DNA from: Leclercia adecarboxylata
Lineage (GTDB): Bacteria; Pseudomonadota; Gammaproteobacteria; Enterobacterales; Enterobacteriaceae
Assembly: GCF_023639785.1 (NCBI RefSeq)
Contig: NZ_CP098325.1
Coordinates: forward strand, 124,001 to 188,000
Length of the DNA: 64,000 nucleotides
Direction of reading: 5' to 3'
Positions 20,056 through 28,623 of the stretch are shown piece by piece; position 1 is the stretch's first letter, and each line of letters begins with the position of its first letter. Made by a program: the position numbers and the translations under genes. The notes below the pieces were generated by a model. The model was not told where the DNA came from, ran no database searches, and saw nothing but the letters and a program-made list of their open reading frames with translations.

Positions 20056-20796
20056 ATGAAGTTTAAAAATACTTTACTCATCGCCACTGTTTTATTTGCG
20101 GCTGCGCCCGCAATGGCTGATGGCTTTTCAATTGGCGCGGGCGCCGTTTTTAATGAGTCGCCATATAAAGGTTATAATGAGAACGTCTCCGCTGTGCCGT
20201 TAATTAGCTATGAAGGCGAGCATTTTTACGTGCGCCAGGCGACCGGCGGCTGGATCGTCTGGAAAGATGCTAAAAACGAACTCAGCCTGACCGCCTCCTG
20301 GATGCCGCTGAGCTTCGACCCGGAAGACAACGACGACCCTGCGATGAAACAGCTGAACGAGCGCAACGCCTCCGCGATGCTGGGGGGCGCGTACTACCAC
20401 CATCAGAGCTGGGGTAGCCTGAAGTTTGCCATTGCCGCCGATGCGATGGATGAAAGCGGTGGCGTGATGGGGGAAGTGTCTTACTTTCGTCCGTTCCGCA
20501 TGGAACGCCTGACCCTGACGCCATCCGTGGGCGTGTTCTTCCACGATGACAGCTTCAACGATTACTATTATGGCGTCTCTGCCAAAGAGTCCCGTCGCAG
20601 CGGTTTGCAGCAGTACACCGCTGGCGAAACCGTGACCCCGTACGTGGGCGTAGCGGCGAAATACGAGCTGACGCAGAACCTCTCTCTGAACGCCAGTGCC
20701 GTGTATATCGTGCTGCCTGACGACGTGAAAAACAGCCCAATGATCGACCGTGACGACAGTTTCGCGCTGATGACCGGCCTCTCCTGGACGTTCTGA
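20056..20796 (+). CDS. yiaT: YiaT, MipA/OmpV family outer-membrane protein
   Basis: A 246-residue outer-membrane beta-barrel of the MipA/OmpV family. The signal peptide is MKFKNTLLIATVLFAAAPAMA with cleavage before DGFSIG. Alternating-residue strands and a terminal aromatic signature (FALMTGLSWTF, C-terminal Phe) fit BAM-dependent insertion. MipA relatives are linked to murein-synthase scaffolding, others to metal or antibiotic stress; YiaT itself has no settled role. The frame is open 40 codons upstream, but only the ATG at 20056 starts a signal peptide. It is divergent from yiaU, and a terminator follows it at 20807. Confidence 0.9.
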   Translation: MKFKNTLLIATVLFAAAPAMADGFSIGAGAVFNESPYKGYNENVSAVPLISYEGEHFYVRQATGGWIVWKDAKNELSLTASWMPLSFDPEDNDDPAMKQLNERNASAMLGGAYYHHQSWGSLKFAIAADAMDESGGVMGEVSYFRPFRMERLTLTPSVGVFFHDDSFNDYYYGVSAKESRRSGLQQYTAGETVTPYVGVAAKYELTQNLSLNASAVYIVLPDDVKNSPMIDRDDSFALMTGLSWTF

Positions 20797-20806
20797 GTTT
20801 CAAAAA

Positions 20807-20834
20807 CAGCCCTCAGGGACGAGGGCTGCCTCTA
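20807..20834 (+). terminator. terminator after yiaT
   Basis: CAGCCCTC and GAGGGCTG form an 8-bp stem with a 6-base loop, followed by CCTCTATTT, a weak T-run. Confidence 0.7.
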
Positions 20835-20878
20835 TTTAAGCGAGTGACGCTACCCATACCTGTCCTGCATAACTCACA

Positions 20879-21961
20879 TTAGTTATAAAGTGCCGCTGTT
20901 GCTTTTAGTATATCCGCGAAGGAGTAAATATCATCGACAGTCGCAATAGGATGTCGTGTTTCATTCTTTTCGATATCAAAAAGGCCTATGTATTTTTGCG
21001 AGCGGTTAAAGTGCAAGCGGCATATAGGCTTACGATTATTATCGTCAACTAAAATTCCAAAGTAGCTTTTGGTATCTCTATGAGTTATTCGTGGGGCATC
21101 AAGAACGGCCCTGGTTATTGCTTTAACAATATGAAATCCTTCGAGCTCTTCAAGTGTTGTTACAACATCATTTTCATCTTTTTCCAGGGCAGCAGAAGAG
21201 TCTTCAGTATGAATTTCTGGCTCAGAGTGGACACTTATAGGTGTGTTTCCAGTAATCGCTGACTTAAGTCTTTCGTTGACCTGATCGTTTATGTATTGGC
21301 TGGCAGCCTTCTTAGTCAAGGTCAGGAATAGTTCTCTCACTTTTTGTGTTAAAATGCCATCATAAACTCTTGACGCAAAAAATTTTACAAACTCATCTTC
21401 TGGTGTATTGAGTTGAGTGTGAAGAATTTTTTTGATTTGACTGACGTATTTAAGTTCGCCTGCCGCATTAATTATTGATTCCAGATCAAAAGATGACTTT
21501 GTTAATTTGTTTAACTCGGGTATGATATTTTCATCAATATCTAATAAGTCAACTTCTAAAAATGGCTTTTCATCCATTTTATTTGGTGCGTCGAGGTCAG
21601 TAAAAAATTTATATATTTGGCCATTTGTCAGAATTGAAATTCTGGCATTAGTCACATGGAAATATCTAAAGAGTTGAGAGGCGTGATTAACATTGAGCGG
21701 TTCACCTATCTTTTTACATTCAATGAGGATTTGTACCTCATTATTTTTCATAATGGCGTAATCTATTTTTTCTCCCTTCTTGGTACCTACATCGCAGATG
21801 AATTCGGGCGTGACTTCCCTTGGGTCGAAAACATCATAACCTAGTACATTATGAATAAATGGCATTACAAAAGCAGTTTTAGTAGCTTCCTCTGTTTCGA
21901 TGGAGCTGTTTTGTTGTTTTATTTTAGTGGATAAGGCATTAAGCCTTTCATTGAAATCCAT
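20879..21961 (-). CDS. lone HsdR_N-type (type I restriction R-subunit N-terminal) nuclease-domain protein
   Basis: This 360-residue protein looks like the N-terminal nuclease domain of type I restriction subunits standing alone. The first ~150 residues match the HSDR_N pattern: an N-terminal helix (EEATKTAFVMPFIHNVLGYDVFDPREVTPEF), then KIDYAIMKNNEVQILIECKK. That segment supplies the Asp and Glu-x-Lys of a PD-(D/E)xK nuclease. There is no helicase (DEAD/H) part, and no hsdM or hsdS gene nearby. The C-terminal half (about 240-360) is not one I recognise. Base composition is much more AT-rich than the neighbours, suggesting horizontal transfer. Function unknown; defence or mobile-element origin is an inference. 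Confidence 0.75.
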   Translation of the reverse strand: MDFNERLNALSTKIKQQNSSIETEEATKTAFVMPFIHNVLGYDVFDPREVTPEFICDVGTKKGEKIDYAIMKNNEVQILIECKKIGEPLNVNHASQLFRYFHVTNARISILTNGQIYKFFTDLDAPNKMDEKPFLEVDLLDIDENIIPELNKLTKSSFDLESIINAAGELKYVSQIKKILHTQLNTPEDEFVKFFASRVYDGILTQKVRELFLTLTKKAASQYINDQVNERLKSAITGNTPISVHSEPEIHTEDSSAALEKDENDVVTTLEELEGFHIVKAITRAVLDAPRITHRDTKSYFGILVDDNNRKPICRLHFNRSQKYIGLFDIEKNETRHPIATVDDIYSFADILKATAALYN

Positions 21962-22105
21962 GATAAGACCTTACTATCGCTGTGTGTGATAATGAGATAA
22001 CACTAAAAAGCTTGATGTTCAATATGAGAGTATGAGCGTTTCTATAAAATTGAATTTTCCGAGAAACAGCTCACAGATATTGAATTATTCATATCAGCGT
22101 AAATT

Positions 22106-22129
22106 AAACCCGACAAAAATGTCGGGTTT
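22106..22129 (-). terminator. terminator downstream of the GH127 gene
   Basis: AAACCCGACA and TGTCGGGTTT form a 10-bp stem with a 4-base loop. It lies between the GH127 stop and the HsdR_N-type gene start; on the minus strand it follows the GH127 gene. Confidence 0.75.
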
Positions 22130-22174
22130 AGTTCATCTTAAATAGCAGAGCTACAAGTTATATGAATGTAAAGG

Positions 22175-24133
22175 TTATTTGACCTCATCCACCCAGATCC
22201 GCATCTCCCCTTCGCCCCGGTTGGCCCAGCTAAACCACGGAATAAAGGTCAGCGTCCGGGCCTGTTGCGTGGTGGGCACCCGGTCATACTGCCACAGGGG
22301 CTGGTGTTCAGCGTCGGCGGCATGGCGGGTAAAGCCTTGCGTCTGGATCAGCATCTTGTGAGCAAAAATCCCTTTGCCTTCAAACAGCTTAAATTCACTG
22401 TCTGCCGGAAGCGCCAGGTTGTGCAGCCCCGCGCCGTTATCCGCTTCTTCAAGACAGTAAACCAGCGGCCCGCGCTGCAGGGCCACTTTCCCGGCCTGCT
22501 GGCGCACCTGCGGGTTACCGTAAACCCGGCGAACCGGCATCGGCAGGGTTAAGAGCAGCGTATCGCCCTCCTGCCAGCGGCGGGTCAGGTAGAGATAGCC
22601 TTGACGCACTTCCCCCGTAACGGCTTCGCCATTGAGCGTGAGCTGCGGCGCGTCGCACCAGTCCGGCAGACGCAGCGCCAGCGTGTGGTCGATGGCGACA
22701 GGCGAAGCGATCTCGATTTTGACCTGCTCCTGCCACGGATAATTACCGCTAATCCGCACCTGCAACTCCTGCCCGTCTACCGGGAACGCCATGCTGTTGC
22801 CGATATAGAGGTTAATAAACAAAACATCGTCGCGAAGGGTATAGATGTAGTGACCAATCGAGGTCAGGACGCGGGCGATGTTCGGCGGACAGCAGGCGCA
22901 GCCGAACCAGCGCTGGCGAACCGGCTTCACGTGATCGTAGATATGGTTAAACTTCAGCGTTTTCGGATGCACTTCCAGCGGATTGACGTAGAAAAAGTGC
23001 TTTCCGTCCAGCGCCATGCCGCCGAGCACGGTGTTGTACAGGGCCCGCTCCATCACGTCGGCGTACTGGCTATTGGCCTCCATCTCCAGCATCCGGCGGG
23101 CAAACATCATCAGGCCGATCGAGGCGCAGCTTTCGGCATACACGGTGTCGTTCGGCAGATCGTAATCGCTGCTGAAGGCCTCGCCGCTGCTCTGGGAACC
23201 AATTCCGCCGGTGATGTACAGCTGGCGTTGGGCCATGTTGTTCCACAGGCGCAGGCAGTCCTGGCGTTTGCCTTCGTCATGGCTCAGACGGGCCAGGTGC
23301 GCGACGCCGGTCATCAGATAGACGAAGCGCACCGCATGGCCAATCGCCTTTTGCTGTTCGGCCAGCGGCTGATGCGCCTGGCTGTAGGCTTTATCCTGCA
23401 CCATCCATGCCGGGCCGTAGGTGTTCCAGTAGGAGGTGTTGCCCCGCTTCTCATATTCGATGTCGTAGAAGTGCGGCTGGGTGCCGCGCTCCTCGACGAA
23501 ATACTTCACCAGCGCCAGATAGCGCGGCTCCTGAGTGACATCGAACAGGCGCATCAGCGCCAGCTCGATCTCCGGGTGGCCGGGATAGCCATGCAGCTGC
23601 TGCTCGCCTGGGCCAAAAACGCTGTCGATATGGTCGGCCAGCTTGCAGACAACGTCCAGCAGACGGCGTTTGCCGGTGCCCTGGAACCAGGCCACGCCCG
23701 CTTCAATCATGTGCCCGGCGCAGTACAGCTCATGGCACTCGGCCAGGTTAGTCCAGCGTTCTTCCGGCGCTTTTACCGTAAAGTAAGTGTTCAGATAGCC
23801 ATCGTCGCACTGGGCGGCGGCCACCAGCTCGATCACCTCATCGGCGGTCTTTTCCAGTTCCGCGTCGGGCTTCTGGCACAGCGACCAGGCGACCGCCTCC
23901 AGCCATTTCGCCACGTCGCTGTCCTGGAAGACCATCCCGTAAAACTCCCCACTCTGCTGGCCCGCCGCGATACGGAAGTTGCTGATGGCATGGCTCGGTT
24001 CAGCCTCCTCGATGCGATCGTTCAGGGCATCCCACTGGTAGGGGATGACCACATCGCGCACCAGCTGTTGATACTGCCCCAGAAACGGGTCGCTGATTTT
24101 CAGTTTATGCAGGTCGGGTTCCATTATGGACAT
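22175..24133 (-). CDS. glycoside hydrolase family 127, probable beta-L-arabinofuranosidase
   Basis: This enzyme probably releases L-arabinose from beta-L-arabinofuranosides in the cytoplasm, since no signal peptide is present. GH127 features from the start used here: acid/base Glu at about 318 (SSGEAFSSDYDLP), zinc ligands Glu334 and Cys336 (DTVYAESCASIG), and the Cys pair 414-415 (WFGCACCPPN), whose second Cys is the expected nucleophile. The layout parallels HypBA1 of Bifidobacterium longum, numbering three to four residues lower. A C-terminal beta-sandwich follows. AGGAG lies six bases before the ATG at 24133; ATGs at 24136 and 24124 are alternatives. It is ten bases downstream of the GPH transporter gene, so it is co-transcribed. 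Confidence 0.9.
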   Translation of the reverse strand: MSIMEPDLHKLKISDPFLGQYQQLVRDVVIPYQWDALNDRIEEAEPSHAISNFRIAAGQQSGEFYGMVFQDSDVAKWLEAVAWSLCQKPDAELEKTADEVIELVAAAQCDDGYLNTYFTVKAPEERWTNLAECHELYCAGHMIEAGVAWFQGTGKRRLLDVVCKLADHIDSVFGPGEQQLHGYPGHPEIELALMRLFDVTQEPRYLALVKYFVEERGTQPHFYDIEYEKRGNTSYWNTYGPAWMVQDKAYSQAHQPLAEQQKAIGHAVRFVYLMTGVAHLARLSHDEGKRQDCLRLWNNMAQRQLYITGGIGSQSSGEAFSSDYDLPNDTVYAESCASIGLMMFARRMLEMEANSQYADVMERALYNTVLGGMALDGKHFFYVNPLEVHPKTLKFNHIYDHVKPVRQRWFGCACCPPNIARVLTSIGHYIYTLRDDVLFINLYIGNSMAFPVDGQELQVRISGNYPWQEQVKIEIASPVAIDHTLALRLPDWCDAPQLTLNGEAVTGEVRQGYLYLTRRWQEGDTLLLTLPMPVRRVYGNPQVRQQAGKVALQRGPLVYCLEEADNGAGLHNLALPADSEFKLFEGKGIFAHKMLIQTQGFTRHAADAEHQPLWQYDRVPTTQQARTLTFIPWFSWANRGEGEMRIWVDEVK

Positions 24134-24143
24134 CATGTTCTCC

Positions 24144-25544
24144 TCAGGCTTGAGCGTGACGCTGGCGCAGGTCGGTGGCAATGCGCGCCATCATCGGGTT
24201 ATCGAGTCGGCACTTGCGGATCGCCAGCGCCAGCAGCAGATGGAAAAGGGCAGGCAGCAGGGTTTCCATGGCGGTGATGCCCTGCAGCGAGGCGGGCGTC
24301 TGGTTGCCTGCGCCCGGCTGGTAGGCCACAAAGATAAACACCAGGCTGATGATCCCGGCGCTGGAGGCCCAGGCCAGCTTGATGAAAAAGAGGTTAAAGG
24401 CGAAGTTCATGCCGGAGGAGCGCACGCGGGTTTTCCACTCGCCGTAGTCATCCGCAAAGGCCATCAGCGCGAAGTGCAGCGGCAGGGTAAACCCGAGGAT
24501 TACCCCGTTCGCCAGAATGACCACCAGCCACAGGGTCTGGTACGCCGGGCCGCCGGGCAGGAACCACATCCCCAGCGCCAGCGCCGCCAGCACCAGGTTG
24601 GTGTAATAGTAGAGTTTGACGGTATCGCTGCGGCGCGACAGCAGGTTAACGATCACCGCCCCCAGAATGGCGGCAAAGGTCACCATGGTGAAGAACAGCG
24701 AAGTGTAGGCGGTGCTGCCTTCCAGCACGTAAGTGATGAAATACATGTAGCCGCCGCCGCGAATGTTAAAGACGTTGATCAGCAGGAAAGACATCACCAG
24801 CATCAGCAGCAGCTGATCGTTCTGACGCAGACCGGCGAGGTGCTCCCTGAGCGTAAATTTTCCCATCATCGCCAGCGGGACGCGTTCGCGCACCCAGAAG
24901 AAGCAGCACAGGAACATTACCACCGCAATGGCGCACAGCACGCCAACCCCCAGCTGATACCCCTGCGCCACGTTGCCCTTGCCGAGAAGATCAACCAGCC
25001 ACGGCAGGCCGACGGAGACCAGGAAACCGGCCACGCCGCACAGCACAAAGCGCCAGGACTGGCAGGAGAGCACTTCGCTGTGGCGGGTGGTCATGGTGTT
25101 GATCAGCGCGCAGTAGGGCACGTTGATGGCGGTATAGCCCACCGAGAGCAGCAGATAGGTGCCGAAGGCCCATGCGATTTTGACCCCCATGCCCGCATCC
25201 GGCACGGTGAAGGTCAGCACGCCGATAACGCCAATCGGCAGGGCGACCCAGAGCTGCCACGGGCGAAAGCGCCCCCAGCGGCTTTGGGTCCGGTCGGCGA
25301 TGATCCCCATCACCGGGTCGGATACCGCATCAAATATGCGCAGGGCGATAAACAGCGTACCCACCAGCGCCGGGGTTAAGCCAAAGACATCGGTATAGAA
25401 AAAGGTGAGAAAGTTCATGATCAGGCAGGTGATCACCGTCCCGCCGGCATCACCCAGGCCGTAGCCTATTTTTTCGCGCACCGTCAGGCGATCGTTGACG
25501 GCCTGCCGGGCAATCTCTGTCTGTGTAATCGGAGTGGAGGTCAT
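24144..25544 (-). CDS. GPH-family glycoside/cation symporter (MFS)
   Basis: A 466-residue twelve-helix transporter of the glycoside-pentoside-hexuronide:cation symporter family (MelB/YicJ/XynP type). The family signature regions are visible: [20 protein letters not shown] at the N-terminus, [30 protein letters not shown] in loop 2-3, and [14 protein letters not shown] later. The paired downstream GH127 gene makes an arabinofuranosyl oligosaccharide or glycoside the likely substrate (inference). The ATG at 25544 has GAGGAG seven bases upstream; 28 earlier codons in frame lack family similarity. The stop codon TGA at 24144-24146 is part of the GH127 ribosome-binding site. Confidence 0.88.
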   Translation of the reverse strand: MTSTPITQTEIARQAVNDRLTVREKIGYGLGDAGGTVITCLIMNFLTFFYTDVFGLTPALVGTLFIALRIFDAVSDPVMGIIADRTQSRWGRFRPWQLWVALPIGVIGVLTFTVPDAGMGVKIAWAFGTYLLLSVGYTAINVPYCALINTMTTRHSEVLSCQSWRFVLCGVAGFLVSVGLPWLVDLLGKGNVAQGYQLGVGVLCAIAVVMFLCCFFWVRERVPLAMMGKFTLREHLAGLRQNDQLLLMLVMSFLLINVFNIRGGGYMYFITYVLEGSTAYTSLFFTMVTFAAILGAVIVNLLSRRSDTVKLYYYTNLVLAALALGMWFLPGGPAYQTLWLVVILANGVILGFTLPLHFALMAFADDYGEWKTRVRSSGMNFAFNLFFIKLAWASSAGIISLVFIFVAYQPGAGNQTPASLQGITAMETLLPALFHLLLALAIRKCRLDNPMMARIATDLRQRHAQA

Positions 25545-25678
25545 GAGGTAACTCCTCGGGTTAGCGGATTTTTTATGTTGTTTTGCAGAGTACTCGATTA
25601 ATTTTGCACTGTTCCCCGGGGCCAACAAGGGAAGGGAAAAGTATAAAAAGATGAGGATTCCGACCTTGTTCGCAAAAT

Positions 25679-25694
25679 GTGATTTTGATCGAGA
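25679..25694. promoter_or_regulatory. weak CRP-like site between the GPH gene and the AraC-type gene
   Basis: TGTGA-N6-TCGAG: a perfect left half and a poor right half. It lies in the 226-base divergent region, where a sugar operon would be expected to have CRP control. Weak evidence. Confidence 0.3.
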
Positions 25695-25770
25695 AGAACG
25701 GTAATTATCTGTTAATAATCAGTGGGAAAGCCTCATAAATTGTCTGTTGATAGCGAGAAAGTGAATAACC

Positions 25771-26589
25771 ATGCTCGAATTATCCATAGCACTTCCGCTT
25801 CGGGTTCAGAACGGCGGCTATTTTATCTCCCGGGGTGTAGGGCGGCACCCGGCGCGCAGGCTCGACTCATGGGAGGTGATCTTTGTCGAAAAGGGGACAT
25901 TAACGATCCAGGAGGATACGACGGTCTTTGACGTCCATGCGGGGGAGAGTTTGCTCCTCTGGCCTCATCGTCGGCATAAAGGCATCGAGGATTTTCCCGC
26001 CGATTTACGCTTTTACTGGCTCCATTTTGAGGTGCAGGAACAGCCCTCAGCGTCACCCTGGAGTACGCTGCTGTCGGTGCAGCAGCATGGTAAAACCAGC
26101 GATCCGCAGGCGATGATCGCGCTTTTCCGACAATTTCTGACGGAACAGGAGAAACTGCAGCGCAGCCCGGCGCTGGAGTATATTTTGCTATTGATCCTGC
26201 AGCAGCTCTCCCTGACGGCCGGGCAGGCGCTGCCGCCGGATGAAGCCGGCGTCAGCCTGGCGTGGAAGGCGCGGCAGCTCATCAGCACCCAGTTTCATCT
26301 GCCGCTCTCGACGTCGCAGATCGCCCGGGAGCTACACTGCAACGCCGACTATCTCGGGCGGGTATTTCGTCGGGTTTTTCATCTGACGTTGACCGAGGCT
26401 ATTCACCGCCAGCGCGTCAGGGGGGCGGAAAAATTACTTCTCAATGACGCCGTGTCGCTCAAGGAGGTGGCGGTGCGCTGCGGATTCAACGACGTGGGCT
26501 ATTTCCGGCAGATCTTTCGCAAACACACAGGGCTAACGCCCGGCGTCTGGAAACGTCGCTACTGCAAGGAACACATTAATTCTGCCTGA
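25771..26589 (+). CDS. AraC-family regulator of the GH127 locus
   Basis: A 272-residue regulator with an N-terminal cupin-like sensor domain (about 10-95: SWEVIFVEKGTLTIQEDTTVFDVHAGESLLLWPHRRHKG). A C-terminal pair of AraC helix-turn-helix motifs follows (about 175-265: LSTSQIARELHCNADYLGRVFRRVF and SLKEVAVRCGFNDVGYFRQIFRKHTGLTP). It is divergent from the GPH transporter and GH127 genes across 226 bases, the usual arrangement for a local sugar-responsive activator. The inducer is not readable from the sequence; L-arabinose or an arabinofuranoside is a guess. Confidence 0.87.
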   Translation: MLELSIALPLRVQNGGYFISRGVGRHPARRLDSWEVIFVEKGTLTIQEDTTVFDVHAGESLLLWPHRRHKGIEDFPADLRFYWLHFEVQEQPSASPWSTLLSVQQHGKTSDPQAMIALFRQFLTEQEKLQRSPALEYILLLILQQLSLTAGQALPPDEAGVSLAWKARQLISTQFHLPLSTSQIARELHCNADYLGRVFRRVFHLTLTEAIHRQRVRGAEKLLLNDAVSLKEVAVRCGFNDVGYFRQIFRKHTGLTPGVWKRRYCKEHINSA

Positions 26590-26715
26590 GTTTTGTGGCA
26601 GATGGCCAGTTTTCGCGGCAGGGCGCACAAAAGTGGTTTTATGCCCTGTCTGATCAAAGCGCATGGCCTGAACACTCTGGCAACCTGCCTTTTTTCAGCA
26701 AGGAGGGAGCAGGCG

Positions 26716-27186
26716 ATGAACCCGTTTATTGTTGCGGACCCGGCAAAATGTATTGGCTGTCGCACCTGCGAAGTGGCCTGCGTGGTGTCTCATCAGGAGA
26801 GGCAGAATTGTGCGGCAGTGACGGCAAAGACCTTCATCTCCCGCATTCGGGTGGTGAAAGGCGGAACCTTTACCACAGCGGTTACCTGTCACCAGTGTGA
26901 AGATGCCCCCTGCGCTAACGTCTGTCCAACGCAGGCCATTCAGCGTGAGAAGGGCGTCTGGCTGGTGGATCAACAGCGCTGTATCGGCTGTAAAAGCTGT
27001 ATGGTGGCCTGCCCGTTTGGGGCGATGCAGGTCTCCGGGGATGCGGGGCGGGTTCAGGCCCTGAAGTGCGACCGCTGCTCACACCGCGAAGGCGGACCCG
27101 CCTGCGTGGAGGCGTGTCCGACCCGCGCGTTAAGCTGCGTCGATCCAGCCAGATTACGCGCCGAACGGCTGCGTTATCTGGCATAA
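26716..27186 (+). CDS. ysaA: YsaA, polyferredoxin-like 4Fe-4S protein
   Basis: A 156-residue iron-sulfur electron carrier of the HydN/DmsB-like type with sixteen cysteines in four clusters: CIGCRTCEVAC, CHQCEDAPCANVCP, CIGCKSCMVACPFGAM and CDRCSHREGGPACVEACP. These should bind four [4Fe-4S] centres. It resembles HydN and AegA-linked proteins, so transfer to formate dehydrogenase or related oxidoreductases is possible but unproven. The frame is open 41 codons upstream, but the ATG at 26716 has AGGAGG nine bases before it and starts MNPFIVAD as in E. coli YsaA. It is convergent with avtA, with only four bases between stops, as in E. coli. Confidence 0.9.
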   Translation: MNPFIVADPAKCIGCRTCEVACVVSHQERQNCAAVTAKTFISRIRVVKGGTFTTAVTCHQCEDAPCANVCPTQAIQREKGVWLVDQQRCIGCKSCMVACPFGAMQVSGDAGRVQALKCDRCSHREGGPACVEACPTRALSCVDPARLRAERLRYLA

Positions 27187-27190
27187 ATCG

Positions 27191-28447
27191 TTACTGACCG
27201 TTTTCCCGCCAGGCGATGTCGATCTCTTCTGCGAGGATCTTCACGCCGGCTTCGATTTTGTCCGGGTCCGGAACGTAGTTCATACGCATGCACTGGTGGG
27301 TATGCGGCCACGGTTTATCCAGGCCCGGGAAGAAGTAGTCCCCTGGCACCATCAACACGCCGCGCTTTTTCAGACGCTGGTACAGCAGTTCGGTGGTGAT
27401 CGGCAGATCCTTAAACCACAGCCAGAGGAAAATCGCCCCTTCAGGTTTGTGGATCAGGCAGCGCTCTTCCGGCAGATAGCGGCGGATAGTCGCGATGGTC
27501 TCGTGGACGCGCTGATAATAGAACGGCTTAATCACCTCGTTGGACAGGCGCAGCAGGTCGTTGCGCTTAATCATCTCGCACATCATCGCCGGGCCAATCC
27601 CGCCAGGGGACAGACTGATAATGCCGTTCATATTGGTGATGGCGGTGATGATTTTCTCGTTGGCGATGATGATCCCGCAGCGGCTGCCCGGCAGCCCCAG
27701 CTTGGACAGGCTCATGCACAGCACGATGTTCGGGTTCCACAGCGGGCGCGCTTCGCTGAAGATGATGCCCGGGAAGGGCACGCCATAGGCGTTATCAATC
27801 ACCAGCGGGATACCGTGCTGGTTTGCCAGCGCATCCAGCTTAATCAGCTCTTCATCGGTGATGACGTTGCCGGTCGGGTTGGTTGGGCGCGAGACGCAGA
27901 TCATCCCGGTCTCTTCGCCAATATGCAGATGCTCAAAATCGACGTGGTACTTGAACTGGCCTTCCGGCAGCAGCTCAATGTTCGGACGCGCGGAGACGAA
28001 AAGATCGTCTTCCAGGCCGGAATCGGCATAGCCGATATACTCCGGCGTTAACGGGAACAGCACCTTTTTGGTGGTGCCGTCGGCGCGTCGGCCCGCGAAG
28101 AGGTTAAATAAGTAGAAAAACGCGCTCTGGCTGCCGTTTGTCAGTGCAATGTTCTGTGGTTCGATCTCCCAGCCGAGGGTATCGCGCAGCATCTCCGCCA
28201 GCGTGGTGAGCAGCTCGGTTTTTCCCTGCGGGCCATCATAATTGCACAGCGCATCAGTGGCTGTACCCTTTTCCAGCATGTCCGCGAGGAGCGTCTGAAA
28301 ATAGGCGTTCATCTCGGGGATTTGTGCCGGATTACCGCCGCCGAGCATGATGGCGCCCGGAGTGCGCAGCCCGTCGTTGAGATCCTCCATCAGGCGGGTA
28401 ATGCCTGAATGGCGGGTGAATTTGTCGCCGAAAAGTGAAAAGGTCAT
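27191..28447 (-). CDS. avtA: valine-pyruvate aminotransferase
   Basis: AvtA transfers the amino group between valine and pyruvate, giving alanine and 2-ketoisovalerate; it is a cytoplasmic PLP enzyme (transaminase C). The 418 residues match the family (417 in E. coli). Class I/II aminotransferase features are SRPTNPTGNVITDEEL, the Asp-Asn pair VIDNAYG, and the PLP-lysine region CMSLSKLGLPGSRCGIII. It is transcribed separately from malS, with a CCTCTCC-type hairpin and 176 bases between them. Confidence 0.96.
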   Translation of the reverse strand: MTFSLFGDKFTRHSGITRLMEDLNDGLRTPGAIMLGGGNPAQIPEMNAYFQTLLADMLEKGTATDALCNYDGPQGKTELLTTLAEMLRDTLGWEIEPQNIALTNGSQSAFFYLFNLFAGRRADGTTKKVLFPLTPEYIGYADSGLEDDLFVSARPNIELLPEGQFKYHVDFEHLHIGEETGMICVSRPTNPTGNVITDEELIKLDALANQHGIPLVIDNAYGVPFPGIIFSEARPLWNPNIVLCMSLSKLGLPGSRCGIIIANEKIITAITNMNGIISLSPGGIGPAMMCEMIKRNDLLRLSNEVIKPFYYQRVHETIATIRRYLPEERCLIHKPEGAIFLWLWFKDLPITTELLYQRLKKRGVLMVPGDYFFPGLDKPWPHTHQCMRMNYVPDPDKIEAGVKILAEEIDIAWRENGQ

Positions 28448-28586
28448 AGCAGGTGATCTGTCGAGCGTGTTCTAAGTGTGGCTCACCATAACGCTACAAC
28501 TGCGCGGGTGCAAATCAGCGTCGAAACGAAGAGGTGCGGTTTTGTTTTCCCTGTTTGCTATCTGGCAGCGAATTATTCTGGTTTCT

Positions 28587-28605
28587 CCTCTCCTGGCAGG
28601 AGAGG
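28587..28605. repeat. CCTCTCC-type inverted repeat (copy 4) between malS and avtA
   Basis: CCTCTCCTG and CAGGAGAGG form a perfect 9-bp stem with a single-base centre, just downstream of malS on the minus strand. It may terminate malS; there is no T-run in that direction, so termination is uncertain. Confidence 0.6.
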
Positions 28606-28623
28606 GGGGTATGTCGATGACGA

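Noticed and set aside
22601..24277. 558-codon plus-strand ORF opposite the GH127 gene
   Set aside because: Shadow of the GH127 frame; low-complexity translation without known motifs.
24126..25379. 417-codon plus-strand ORF opposite the GPH transporter and GH127 genes
   Set aside because: It is the antisense reading of two strongly supported genes; its translation is rich in Gln, His, Arg and Gly, with no domain.
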